From assembly GCF_002160755.1 (NCBI RefSeq), contig NZ_NFLE01000005.1:1-64000 (forward strand): a stretch of 64,000 bases of DNA, written 5' to 3'. The notes under the pieces were generated by a model, which did no database searches, was not told the DNA's origin, and worked only from the letters and a program-made list of their open reading frames with translations. Shown here in pieces: positions 1 to 7,814 of this stretch; positions within the stretch are counted from its first letter, which is position 1; each line of letters opens with the position of its first letter. This DNA comes from Lachnoclostridium sp. An14. GTDB taxonomy: Bacteria > Bacillota > Clostridia > Lachnospirales > Lachnospiraceae. The translations under genes were made by a program, and so were the position numbers.

Positions 1-1652
1 ACCACAAGGATTTGATCTGCATTTTTGACGATGGAAAGGGTATGAGCAATCATTACCACAGTCTTTTTCTCTTTCAGCAGATTGGCGATGGCCTGCTTTA
101 CTGCCAGCTCGTTCTCGATATCAAGGGACGCTGTTGCTTCATCCAAAAGCAGGATCGGGCTGTTTTTCAGGATAGCGCGGGCGATGGAAATTCGCTGACG
201 CTCACCGCCAGAGAGAAGGTTTCCATTCTCACCGGTCGGCGTATCATAGCCCTTTTCCATCTTGCGGATGAAGCCGTCACAATTAGCCTCCCGGCAGGCG
301 GCCTCGATTTCCTCGTCCGTGGCATTGGGGCGGGCGTGCCGGATATTGTCCCGGATGGTATCGTCAAAGAGAAATACATCCTGGTCTACCATAGAGATTT
401 GTTCCAGTACACGCTCTGCGGCCACATGGTTGATTGGTTTGCCGCCGATTGAAATGGTTCCTCCATCCGCCTCGTAGTATTTTGCAATCAGGTTCAGAAT
501 GGTAGATTTGCCGGAACCAGAGTCCCCGACAATGGCCGTGAGCTTCTGGTCTGGCACCGTAAAGGTGGCGTGTTTCAGAACCGGCTCTCCGGGTACATAC
601 GAGAAGTCCACACTGTCGAAGGTGATTTCATGGGTGGCCGTTTGAAGCGGCTCCATACTGCCAGTTTCCTCTGGTTCGTTCATCACACCCAGGATTTTGT
701 TTTTGGAAATCATCAGGTTCTTATAACTTGTCAGGTCTACAAAAATAGAGTTTGCCAGCTTTGCACAGAACAAAGGCAGCATACAGATCAGAAGATAAGA
801 TACTGTATCCAGTGTTCCGGCAGCCCAGGGCGCATAAGCTGTCCAGATAACAAGCGGGCAGGACAGCCAGCTTAAAATGCCAAATCCAGCGCCGATAGGA
901 AGGACTTTCGCTTCATACACAAAGCTGATCCGGCAGAACTCCCGCATGGCGCCTATAACGGTTTTATTCTTCAAACCACCTACGCCATAGGCCCGGAAAG
1001 TTTGAATACCAGACACATACTCTACAATGCTGCTGACATTCTCCGCACAAATATCATTCTTTTCTTTACCATACTTCCGAACCATACGGAAAGAAAGCCA
1101 CAGTCCAGGGATCAAAAGCAGGTCGGCAATCAGCAGGATCATTCCGGCAGGCACATAAATGGTCATCACAAAAATAATCAGCATGAGCGAAAGCGCAAAA
1201 TTCTTTGCCAGATCGCCGATCTTATGGGTCAGGATTTTTTCATAGTTGTTTACATCACTTGTGATGGTATTGATATAATCGCCGGTCTGTCCCTGGGTAA
1301 ACCGGGACAGCGGGATACGCTTCAAATGGTCGCCCATAAAAAGCCGGATGTTTTTGCTGACCTCTGCGCCGCCAATCTGCGCTTTGGTATAACCATAGCT
1401 GTAAATCAGAATACGGAGCAGGAAAATGACCGCAATTACACCAGTCAATATCAATGCCCGGTTCATATCAAACTGCCCTGACCACAGAAGCTGCATGACA
1501 GAGTAAAGAAGCATGAACAAGCTGCCGGAAAGAAGCCCTTCCAGAACAGTCCCGCCAACGCCAATATAAAAATTGCAGTTCTTTTTCAATACATCATGGC
1601 CCAGGCCACCCTCTCTGGCTCCTTCAGAGCCATTCACCTTGTGCTCACTCAT
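1..1652 (-). CDS. ABC transporter permease/ATP-binding protein, exporter fold (C-terminus off the left edge)
   Basis: Half-transporter with an N-terminal six-helix membrane domain (about residues 1-310) followed by an ATPase domain. The ATPase shows Walker A GDSGSGKST, signature LSGGERQRIS, Walker B ILLLDEAT and the H-loop in AHTLS. The gene starts at ATG 1652, preceded on the minus strand by GGAGGGAGGCG. It overlaps the stop of the upstream ABC gene by 8 bp (ATGAGTGA), so the two are translationally coupled and probably form a heterodimer. The reading frame is open to base 1, so only the last part of the ATPase domain is missing. The exporter-fold pair with a divergent AraC regulator recalls YbtPQ/YbtA and IrtAB-type siderophore importers. 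A palindromic operator in the shared promoter supports a metal-related role. The substrate is not visible from sequence. Confidence 0.88.
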   Translation of the reverse strand, partial: MSEHKVNGSEGAREGGLGHDVLKKNCNFYIGVGGTVLEGLLSGSLFMLLYSVMQLLWSGQFDMNRALILTGVIAVIFLLRILIYSYGYTKAQIGGAEVSKNIRLFMGDHLKRIPLSRFTQGQTGDYINTITSDVNNYEKILTHKIGDLAKNFALSLMLIIFVMTIYVPAGMILLIADLLLIPGLWLSFRMVRKYGKEKNDICAENVSSIVEYVSGIQTFRAYGVGGLKNKTVIGAMREFCRISFVYEAKVLPIGAGFGILSWLSCPLVIWTAYAPWAAGTLDTVSYLLICMLPLFCAKLANSIFVDLTSYKNLMISKNKILGVMNEPEETGSMEPLQTATHEITFDSVDFSYVPGEPVLKHATFTVPDQKLTAIVGDSGSGKSTILNLIAKYYEADGGTISIGGKPINHVAAERVLEQISMVDQDVFLFDDTIRDNIRHARPNATDEEIEAACREANCDGFIRKMEKGYDTPTGENGNLLSGGERQRISIARAILKNSPILLLDEATASLDIENELAVKQAIANLLKEKKTVVMIAHTLSIVKNADQILV

Positions 1653-3453
1653 TCTGCTCGCCTCCCTCCAACCGATAAGTTATATTCCGAGCTGTTTCGT
1701 AGTCCTCCCACGCCTTCCGATAGTAAGCATTGTTCTTTCGGACTTCTTCATGGGTTCCGACACAGGTAATTGTGTGATTTTCAACTACTGCTACACGCTC
1801 GCACATCTTCAACGCGCTCAAACGATGGGCCACCACAATAACGGTCTTTCCCTTGCAGAGATTTTGAATGGCTTTGTCAATCTCCATCTGATTTTCCGGG
1901 TCAGAGGCGCTTGTGGCTTCGTCTAAAATCAAAATGGGGGCGTTCTTCAGGATAGCGCGGGCAATGGCAATCCGCTGTTTTTCACCGCCAGAGAAGCGGG
2001 AGCCGAAACTGCCCACCTTTGTGTCATATCCATTTGGCAAAGACATGATGAAATCATCAATCTGCGCCTCTTTTGCGGCGGCCCGCACTTCTTCCAGAGT
2101 GGCGTTACTGCCCATGCGGATATTTTCTAAAACGCTGTCACGGGTCAGGAAGGTCTTTTGGAACACAATGGCGATATTTTTCAGGATAGTATCATAATTG
2201 AGTTCCTTTACATTTTTCCCACCAATCAGCACTTCGCCTTGCTGCACATCATAGAACCGGGAGATCAGCTCAATCACGGTACTTTTGCCGGCACCAGACT
2301 GCCCTACAAGGGCCATACGTTCACCATCTTTAATTTTAAGATTGACGCCTTGCAGTACATCGGTCCTGCCGTCACGGCCCAGGCCGCTTTCTCTGTCTCC
2401 TTCGGAGCCATTCACCTTGTAGGAAAACCAGACATTCCGAAGTTCAATCTCGTGATTTTGGGGAAAGTCCGTTCCACCCTTGTAAATCGGAATATCCAGG
2501 ATTTCTTTGGTCTTGGTCACAGCGTTCAGCACATTGGCAAAATTAGTCCCCAGTTCCTGCAGGGGGCGGATTTCTGTCAGATACATGGAACCTACATAGA
2601 CGAACAGCAAAAAGGAGCTGGCCGCCAGCGAGCCTTTCAGGAAAAACATTCCGCCGATTGGAACCATCAAAAGCATCCCGCATTCGATGATAACTACGAA
2701 AGCTGCATAAGGCGGCCCCATGCGCCGGGAAGTTTCATTCCACATGGCGTTTTCTTCCTGAATAGCGTCTGAAAACTTTTGAAACGATTTGCTTCCCATG
2801 TTATAGGCTTTAATCAGTTTCATGCCGCTGATGTACTCAATCATAACCGAGTTCAGTGTGGTAATGGAGCGATTGGCCCGTTCCATCAGGTCATCCGTGT
2901 TGCGGAACATCATTCCCATTACAACAACAGCAAGGATTAGCGGAATCAGGGAAATCAATGCCAGAGGAATATTAACGGTCATCAGATAAAGAAAAATGAC
3001 TACCGGCCCCACCAGATAGCACACAAGGTCAGGAAGATTATGGGCCAGGAACAGCTCCAGCTTTTCAATATCTTCATTCAGAACTGTTTTTATGTCCCCG
3101 GTGCGCCGTTCATTCAAGGCCCCCAAAGGCGCTCTGGCCATGTGTTCTGCAACCATGCAGCGCACTTTGAAAAGAGCGCCGTAGGCCCCTTTGTGGGCTG
3201 CTACGCCGGAACAGCCAAAGAGGGCAAATCGCAAAGTTACCGCCGCCGCAATCATTGCCACGGTCTGCACAACCAATTCCTGCGTGCAGGCATGATTGAA
3301 TGTTGCGTCCATCAGCCGGTAAATTCCAATGTAAGGGACGATAATGCAAAGGCCGCTGACCGCCGATAGAAAAATCGCCAGGAACAGCCAGATTTTTTGC
3401 TCACCGGCCCAATGGAGCAGCAAAGCTACTCTGTTTTCTTTTTTCTGTTTCAT
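1645..3453 (-). CDS. ABC transporter permease/ATP-binding protein, exporter fold (602 aa)
   Basis: First gene of the leftmost ABC pair. The membrane domain occupies about residues 20-310. The ATPase domain follows, with Walker A GQSGAGKST, signature FSGGEKQRIAIARAIL, Walker B ILILDEATSASD and the H-loop in VAHRLSA. Length is normal for the family. ATG 3453 follows GAAAGGAGAGGTGATCT on the minus strand, a good Shine-Dalgarno. It shares a 185-bp promoter region with the divergent AraC gene, where an RGTTAG-N6-YTAACY palindrome lies at 3508-3525. By family, such pairs are either drug/lipid exporters or YbtPQ/IrtAB-like siderophore importers. The operator and AraC neighbour favour the latter, but this is inference. 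Confidence 0.9.
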   Translation of the reverse strand: MKQKKENRVALLLHWAGEQKIWLFLAIFLSAVSGLCIIVPYIGIYRLMDATFNHACTQELVVQTVAMIAAAVTLRFALFGCSGVAAHKGAYGALFKVRCMVAEHMARAPLGALNERRTGDIKTVLNEDIEKLELFLAHNLPDLVCYLVGPVVIFLYLMTVNIPLALISLIPLILAVVVMGMMFRNTDDLMERANRSITTLNSVMIEYISGMKLIKAYNMGSKSFQKFSDAIQEENAMWNETSRRMGPPYAAFVVIIECGMLLMVPIGGMFFLKGSLAASSFLLFVYVGSMYLTEIRPLQELGTNFANVLNAVTKTKEILDIPIYKGGTDFPQNHEIELRNVWFSYKVNGSEGDRESGLGRDGRTDVLQGVNLKIKDGERMALVGQSGAGKSTVIELISRFYDVQQGEVLIGGKNVKELNYDTILKNIAIVFQKTFLTRDSVLENIRMGSNATLEEVRAAAKEAQIDDFIMSLPNGYDTKVGSFGSRFSGGEKQRIAIARAILKNAPILILDEATSASDPENQMEIDKAIQNLCKGKTVIVVAHRLSALKMCERVAVVENHTITCVGTHEEVRKNNAYYRKAWEDYETARNITYRLEGGEQNE

Positions 3454-3507
3454 AGATCACCTCTCCTTTCGTTGTCTTGACTCGACAAGTGGTTTGTGAT
3501 ATCCTCT

Positions 3508-3525
3508 GGTTAGAAGCTGCTAACC
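3508..3525. promoter_or_regulatory. Palindromic operator, copy 1 of the shared motif
   Basis: GGTTAG-AAGCTG-CTAACC, perfect 6-bp arms with a 6-bp spacer. It sits between the divergent ABC pair and AraC gene. On the minus strand a possible promoter TTGCAT-N17-TACTGT lies just upstream, so the palindrome covers the likely start of the ABC transcript. The same 6-6-6 palindrome occurs at nine further promoters in this window. Confidence 0.7.
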
Positions 3526-3638
3526 GTCATTTAATACAGTACGCTCGTATCGAACAACATGCAATAGGTTCCAGCGATGTTCGTCCGTTCCTTTCAAAAG
3601 TTCGTCCAATCGTTGCAAAAAGGAGGCGGTCTATTTTT

Positions 3639-4607
3639 ATGTCCGAAATTATCGACAAGCTGTATACACCTCTTCTGATTAGTCATGGATTTATCCGCGA
3701 TCCAGACAATCAGCAGTATGGTGATTTGGGGATATGCTGGAAACTTTCTCCCGAAGTTGGAGAAGGCACTTACTGGACTTATGGACAGAAAGACCTTTAT
3801 GACATTAAGATACACAACTTTTCATTCCATGAGGATTTTATGTTGGAATTTTCTTTGCCGGAATGTTTGAGTATTACACGCTATGACTCGATTTCCGGTG
3901 AAGAACTATCTCCATACCGCAGATTGTCTGCTGGTTGTATCAAAACCTTTATTGGAGGCTACACACCCTATAAAGTATTGATCCATAAGAATATTCCGAT
4001 CCGTTCGATTGGGATTGAGATTGCACCGGCGTATTATGAAGATTACCTGAAGAAGCTGTACCCGGAGGCGCAAATCAATCCAGTTGACGCTTTTCGGAAA
4101 ATCGACCAGACTTCTGACTTTCCAGAAATGTCGCGGTTGCTCACAGAAATCAAAGACTATCGTGGGGAAGGGGTTGCCGCAAAACTTTTTTACGAGGGCA
4201 AAGTAGCAGAGGCCGTTTCCATGGTGGTTGAGTATCAAAAGAAACATCCTGAAAAAACGGCTCACAAGCTCTCGCAGCAGGATATAGAGAGTATTCAGAC
4301 GGTTGCCTCGTATTTAAGTGACCATTACGCTTCGAATATTTCCCTGGAACGATTGACGCAGATTGCTTGTATGGGAACAACGAAGCTGAAGACCTGTTTT
4401 AAGAAATACTATGATTGCACAATCACCGAGTACATCCAGCAGCGGCGAATGAGCCAGGCAGAGTATCTGCTGGCATATACAGAGCTAACGGTAGGACAAG
4501 TCGCTCAAACAATAGGGTATTCTACATCAAGCCGGTTTGCCGAATTGTTCCGAAAGAGTACAGGTTTATTACCACTTGAGTATAGAAAAACAGCAAAGCG
4601 AAAATAG
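3639..4607 (+). CDS. AraC-family transcriptional regulator (322 aa)
   Basis: The C-terminal about 100 residues form a two-helix-turn-helix AraC domain, recognised by LERLTQIACMGTTKLKTCFK and the second half YSTSSRFAELFRKSTG. The N-terminal about 200 residues are an unrecognised sensor region. I chose ATG 3639 because AAAAGGAGGCGG lies correctly before it; an upstream in-frame start at 3477 would cross the operator. It is divergent from the ABC pair and, by analogy with YbtA-type regulators, probably activates it in response to the transported ligand. The operator at 3508-3525 may also control this gene. Confidence 0.88.
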   Translation: MSEIIDKLYTPLLISHGFIRDPDNQQYGDLGICWKLSPEVGEGTYWTYGQKDLYDIKIHNFSFHEDFMLEFSLPECLSITRYDSISGEELSPYRRLSAGCIKTFIGGYTPYKVLIHKNIPIRSIGIEIAPAYYEDYLKKLYPEAQINPVDAFRKIDQTSDFPEMSRLLTEIKDYRGEGVAAKLFYEGKVAEAVSMVVEYQKKHPEKTAHKLSQQDIESIQTVASYLSDHYASNISLERLTQIACMGTTKLKTCFKKYYDCTITEYIQQRRMSQAEYLLAYTELTVGQVAQTIGYSTSSRFAELFRKSTGLLPLEYRKTAKRK

Positions 4608-4610
4608 AAT

Positions 4611-4638
4611 AAGCGCCAGAATTGTTTCCGACGCTTTA
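4611..4638 (+). terminator. Weak hairpin after the AraC gene
   Basis: AAGCG...CGCTT five-base stem immediately after the stop codon. There is no clear T-run, so termination is uncertain. Confidence 0.25.
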
Positions 4639-4750
4639 CGGGTTTGATTTACTGATATGGTTCCTATGATTTTAAAGATAGATATTTGCAGCATTACAAC
4701 CGGCTCACCATTTGAAATCGAAATGCAAGGGCCTGTTCTGTACTTTTTTC

Positions 4751-4779
4751 TTGAATTTCATAAAAAGCATGTGTATAAT
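4751..4779 (+). promoter_or_regulatory. Candidate promoter for the regulator pair
   Basis: TTGAAT, 17-bp spacer, TATAAT. It lies about 55 bp upstream of the large palindrome at 4835-4862 and 118 bp upstream of the first regulator start. Confidence 0.55.
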
Positions 4780-4834
4780 GCAACACATGAAAGGCTGTTT
4801 TAAATAGAAAAATCAAAGACAGTTCTTTTTTTGC

Positions 4835-4862
4835 CATATGGTTAGCGTTGCCTAACCATATG
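4835..4862. promoter_or_regulatory. Extended palindromic operator, copy 2 of the shared motif
   Basis: CATATGGTTAG, six bases (cgttgc), CTAACCATATG: 11-bp perfect arms, the longest palindrome of the series. The core is GGTTAG-N6-CTAACC. It lies in the leader of the two overlapping regulator genes, consistent with autoregulation. Confidence 0.75.
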
Positions 4863-4896
4863 AACTTTCATTTGTGCCAAAAGGAGAGTGAACAGG

Positions 4897-5763
4897 ATGG
4901 AGAAAGTCGCCATGGAACTGACAGAAGAACAATTCCGGTATCTGCGATTGCTTGACGGGCTGCAGGAGGATGAGAAATATACGGCAGCCGATTTAGCGGA
5001 ACGGACCGGAGACAAGGAGCGGAATGTCCGGCGATATCTGGGCAGTCTTGTGGAAGAGGGATATTTACTTCCCAGAACCTATCAGATTACAGAGAAAGGA
5101 AGGAGGATCTTTCGCAAGCATCTTCGGTGGTGGCAGGGTGTTTACTGGTTTGTAGGCACCTGGGGGATAACCGGCGAGGAGGCGGTCAATCTGGCTGACC
5201 AGCTGTTTTTTACCGCTTCCAACCAGCTGTTGGAACATATCCAGGGAAGATATTCCATGGAGCAGATGCGGGGACACAACCAGGCCGAGATGGAGATTAT
5301 CGACCACACGGATTTTTTTGGTCAGATTAAAAGCGGAATGTATAAGGAAGGTATCTGCCTTTGGGACCTGGAGGAGAACGGCGGATACTTCCGCGGGCTC
5401 TCTCCGGCCGGCAGATGGTTTCATCCTGAAGCGGAACTGATGATTGAACTGAAAAAAAGCTGTCTTGTACTTCACTGGCATAGTGAAGAGGCAGTGCTTT
5501 TGGAAGTATATTTTGATGTGTATGGAAAAGAACGCGTAAGAAAGCCGCAAGAAAATACGCTGCAGCTTCCCATTGATGCCTTTACCTTTATCCGGGTGCC
5601 GAAATATAAAATGCTGGAAGGAAGGCTGGAACTTAAGCTTCTTGTTTTGGAGCCGGAGGCAGACGGAAAAAAACAGCAAAAGGAATATAAAGCGCTGCTG
5701 GAGCTGCCGATGATTGCACAGCACTCTTGTGAGTATGAGAAGGAGGAGCAGGAGGAAGGATGA
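4897..5763 (+). CDS. DtxR-like winged-helix regulator with C-terminal NEAT-like domain (first of pair)
   Basis: 288 aa. Residues about 8-75 form a winged helix (AADLAERTGDKERNVRRYLG, wing YQITEKGRRIF). Residues about 85-115 resemble the helical dimerisation segment of DtxR proteins (GITGEEAVNLADQLF). From about residue 145 to 275 there is a beta-rich domain; its opening GMYKEGICLW and the later RGLSPAGRWFHPEAEL follow the pattern of NEAT haem-binding domains (GxY...LW, S-containing lip helix, PA strand). DtxR proteins normally have an SH3-like domain at this place. The start is ATG 4897, 10 bases after AAGGAG; GTG 4888 is too close. It overlaps the next regulator by 4 bp. The winged helix is solid. 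The NEAT assignment is pattern-based and needs profile confirmation. Confidence 0.72.
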   Translation: MEKVAMELTEEQFRYLRLLDGLQEDEKYTAADLAERTGDKERNVRRYLGSLVEEGYLLPRTYQITEKGRRIFRKHLRWWQGVYWFVGTWGITGEEAVNLADQLFFTASNQLLEHIQGRYSMEQMRGHNQAEMEIIDHTDFFGQIKSGMYKEGICLWDLEENGGYFRGLSPAGRWFHPEAELMIELKKSCLVLHWHSEEAVLLEVYFDVYGKERVRKPQENTLQLPIDAFTFIRVPKYKMLEGRLELKLLVLEPEADGKKQQKEYKALLELPMIAQHSCEYEKEEQEEG

Positions 5764-6638
5764 ATACAACAGGGAAAATACAGGAAAATCAGGCAATGGA
5801 TTATCTGATCGCTCTGGAGCAGAATGCGTCAAAAAAGCAGGATGGGCGCCCATCCATCCAGGAAGTGGCGGAGCAGATGGGAGTCCACCGGTCAACTGTA
5901 TATCGTTTTACGGAGCGGTATATCAAAGCCGGCATCCTCGATTCGGACTACCGTCTGACGGAATACGGCTATGACTGGCTTCAGAACTGGAAGATAAAAA
6001 AACTTCGTCTGGAAAAATGGCTGGAACATTGTAAGATTAATAAGAACAGCATCGCCTATAATGTCAATATGATCATGGAAAACTGCACGGATGATTTGAT
6101 CACGTCTCTGAGCAATTCAGTTCTGACCTGCCGGGGCTGCAAGTTTCATCCCAGCTCGGCTGCCTGCAACTGGTACAGTGTAAACGGCGAAAACTTCAAA
6201 GAAAAACTGGGACTGCATATGCCGGATGGGCGGTATGCCATTCCCTTCACGCTTTTAAAAGACAATGACCAGGAACTTTTGGAATTGTCCATGGCCCATC
6301 GGGGCTTTTTGCATCCGGCCGTGCTGGAAATCCGCGATGGGGAAGGAACCATCCATTTGACCCTCCGCATGATGGAGCAGCAGTCTGCCTCCGGGAAGTG
6401 GTTCCGGGGAGAAGCGGGAAGCGTCCGATATAAAATGGACGGGGAGTGGATGGAAGCTCCCTTGACAGAGGGAACCGCATTGCTGCCCATGTCTGCATTC
6501 TGGCTGTCCTACGAAGGGGAAGATTTTAAACTGATCCGTGGAATGACCAGCATCCGCTTTTCCTGTTCCTCCGGAATGGAAGCAATGGGAGAGCGTGAAG
6601 CTCTGATGCAGATTCGCATCCGCAGGGGATTGACATAG
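5760..6638 (+). CDS. DtxR-like winged-helix regulator with C-terminal NEAT-like domain (second of pair)
   Basis: 292 aa, starting within the previous stop (ATGA). Residues about 10-75 form a winged helix (SIQEVAEQMGVHRSTVYRFT, wing YRLTEYGYDWL). Residues 85-120 resemble the DtxR dimerisation helices. A cysteine cluster C124-x2-C127 with C136 could bind metal. Residues about 156-290 read like a NEAT domain: DGRYAIPFTLL, then LSMAHRGF (M178, H180 in the position of the haem-lip helix), then HPAVLEIRDGEGTIHLTL. Compare SMANEAF and PAYLEIGENGKISL in the surface NEAT protein of the same island. No signal peptide, so it is cytoplasmic. It probably acts with its partner as a haem- or metal-responsive regulator of the neighbouring operons; that function is inferred. 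Confidence 0.75.
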   Translation: MNTTGKIQENQAMDYLIALEQNASKKQDGRPSIQEVAEQMGVHRSTVYRFTERYIKAGILDSDYRLTEYGYDWLQNWKIKKLRLEKWLEHCKINKNSIAYNVNMIMENCTDDLITSLSNSVLTCRGCKFHPSSAACNWYSVNGENFKEKLGLHMPDGRYAIPFTLLKDNDQELLELSMAHRGFLHPAVLEIRDGEGTIHLTLRMMEQQSASGKWFRGEAGSVRYKMDGEWMEAPLTEGTALLPMSAFWLSYEGEDFKLIRGMTSIRFSCSSGMEAMGEREALMQIRIRRGLT

Positions 6639-6872
6639 AAATGTAAAACGGCAAAAGTTTCATTTAAAATTCTAATATATAAATAAGTATAACTAATATA
6701 TTTGTCGCAGCCCTGCGACATTGAAAACCCCGTAAATACAAGAATGTGAAGTTTTTGTGAACACAAAAAAAGACTGTTTTGACACGAATTGGTAAATCGG
6801 AAATATGTTTCAGCCCTTGCGACAACTGGAAAAAACGCGTTGACGCAAGGGCTCAAATGTGTTAAAAAAAGA

Positions 6873-6888
6873 GTTAGCCAAGGATAAC
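6873..6888. promoter_or_regulatory. Palindromic operator, copy 3 (imperfect)
   Basis: AGTTAG-CCAAGG-ATAACC (with flanking bases): same 6-6-6 geometry, one mismatch in the right arm. It lies about 120 bp upstream of the sortase start, just after a candidate -10 box. Confidence 0.5.
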
Positions 6889-6964
6889 CAGGATGAATTA
6901 AAGAATATTCGCAACTGTTCGTGCGACAGAACCGTTACCAGTATTCTTATTTTTAAGGACAAAA

Positions 6965-6980
6965 GTTAGCTAAAGCTAAC
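6965..6980. promoter_or_regulatory. Palindromic operator, copy 4
   Basis: AGTTAG-CTAAAG-CTAACC. It is perfect over GTTAG/CTAAC and palindromic into the spacer. It lies 29 bp before the sortase start and is the closest operator to the haem operon. Confidence 0.65.
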
Positions 6981-7008
6981 CAAAGAGTATAAAGGGAAGG
7001 GCCAAACT

Positions 7009-7800
7009 ATGAATTTTGAAAAAGCATTTCGTCAATTTCAAAAAAAGTGGAGACAGGGAAAATATAAATCACAGGTACAGAAAGGCTGTGTGGGCGTGGG
7101 GGCAGTCTGCGCGGTGGTGCTGATCGCCTATTTTATGCAGGCAAGACAGGATGAGCAGGCGATTGAAGTATTGCGTCAGATTCGGAATGAGGCTTCAGAG
7201 GAAGATAGTAATCCGGATATGGTATTGGGAGACCAGCAGATTTTGGCGCAATACCAGGAGCTGTTCATGCAGAATCCGGATTTAATCGGCTGGCTGACTA
7301 TCGACGGCACCAGTATTGATTATCCGGTGATGTGGACGCCGGAAGATCCGGAGTATTACAGCCACAGAGGGTTTGACAAAGAGGACAGCAATAATGGTCT
7401 GCTGTTTATGGATGAGCTTTCCAGCGTGGATGAATTCGGCGGAAACGTAATTATCTACGGCCACAACATGAAAAACGGTTCCATGTTTGCGGATTTGCTG
7501 AATTATGAATCGGAAAGCTACTGGGATTCTCATAAAACGATTCAGTTTGATACGCTGACCGAGTCGAGGGTGTATGAAATTGCCGCAGTGGTAAAGTCCA
7601 ACGATGTAGAGGAACTTCCTTTTGAATTTACAACAGCCAGAGACGATGGGGCGGAGGATGTGATTGAAAATATGGAAAGTGCTTCCTTGTATGACACGGG
7701 CGTGGATATGGCCTATGGGGACGATTTCCTGACCCTGGCTACCTGCGACTACAGCGTGGACGATGGCCGGCTGGTGGTTATGGCAAAGCGGATTCAGTAG
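7009..7800 (+). CDS. srtB: Class B sortase
   Basis: 263 aa membrane-anchored transpeptidase that joins surface proteins to the cell wall. A transmembrane anchor lies near residues 27-45 (VGVGAVCAVVLIAYFM). The catalytic part shows the class B pattern NPDLIGWLTIDGTSIDYPVM, the catalytic His in VIIYGHNM, the Cys in TLATC (C246) and the Arg in DGRLVV (R254). The gene heads the haem-uptake operon, as class B sortases do in isd-type loci. The likely substrate in this island is the large NEAT protein with its C-terminal IPYTGD motif; the Shp-like protein has a membrane anchor instead. The ribosome site AAGGGAAGGG precedes ATG 7009, and two palindromic operators lie upstream. Confidence 0.92.
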   Translation: MNFEKAFRQFQKKWRQGKYKSQVQKGCVGVGAVCAVVLIAYFMQARQDEQAIEVLRQIRNEASEEDSNPDMVLGDQQILAQYQELFMQNPDLIGWLTIDGTSIDYPVMWTPEDPEYYSHRGFDKEDSNNGLLFMDELSSVDEFGGNVIIYGHNMKNGSMFADLLNYESESYWDSHKTIQFDTLTESRVYEIAAVVKSNDVEELPFEFTTARDDGAEDVIENMESASLYDTGVDMAYGDDFLTLATCDYSVDDGRLVVMAKRIQ

Positions 7801-7814
7801 AGAGGAGCGAAAGG

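Larger units (their letters stand above)
6639..7008 (+). promoter_or_regulatory. Regulatory region of the sortase-haem operon
   Basis: A 370-bp AT-rich region without a gene. It contains a small palindrome TGTCGCA-gccc-TGCGACA (6703-6720) and the sequence AGCCCT(T)GCGACA twice (6709-6720 and 6812-6824), both followed by TG and an A-run. A further TGCGACA lies at 6922-6928. A hairpin AGCCCTTGCG/CGCAAGGGCT occupies 6812-6853. TTGACG-N17-TAAAAA at 6840-6868 is a possible promoter, directly followed by the first of two RGTTAG palindromes. The density of repeats suggests several regulators bind here. Confidence 0.6.

Noticed and set aside
3477-3638. Upstream in-frame start of the first AraC gene at 3477
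   Set aside because: No ribosome site; it would place the operator inside the gene. ATG 3639 has AAAAGGAGG.
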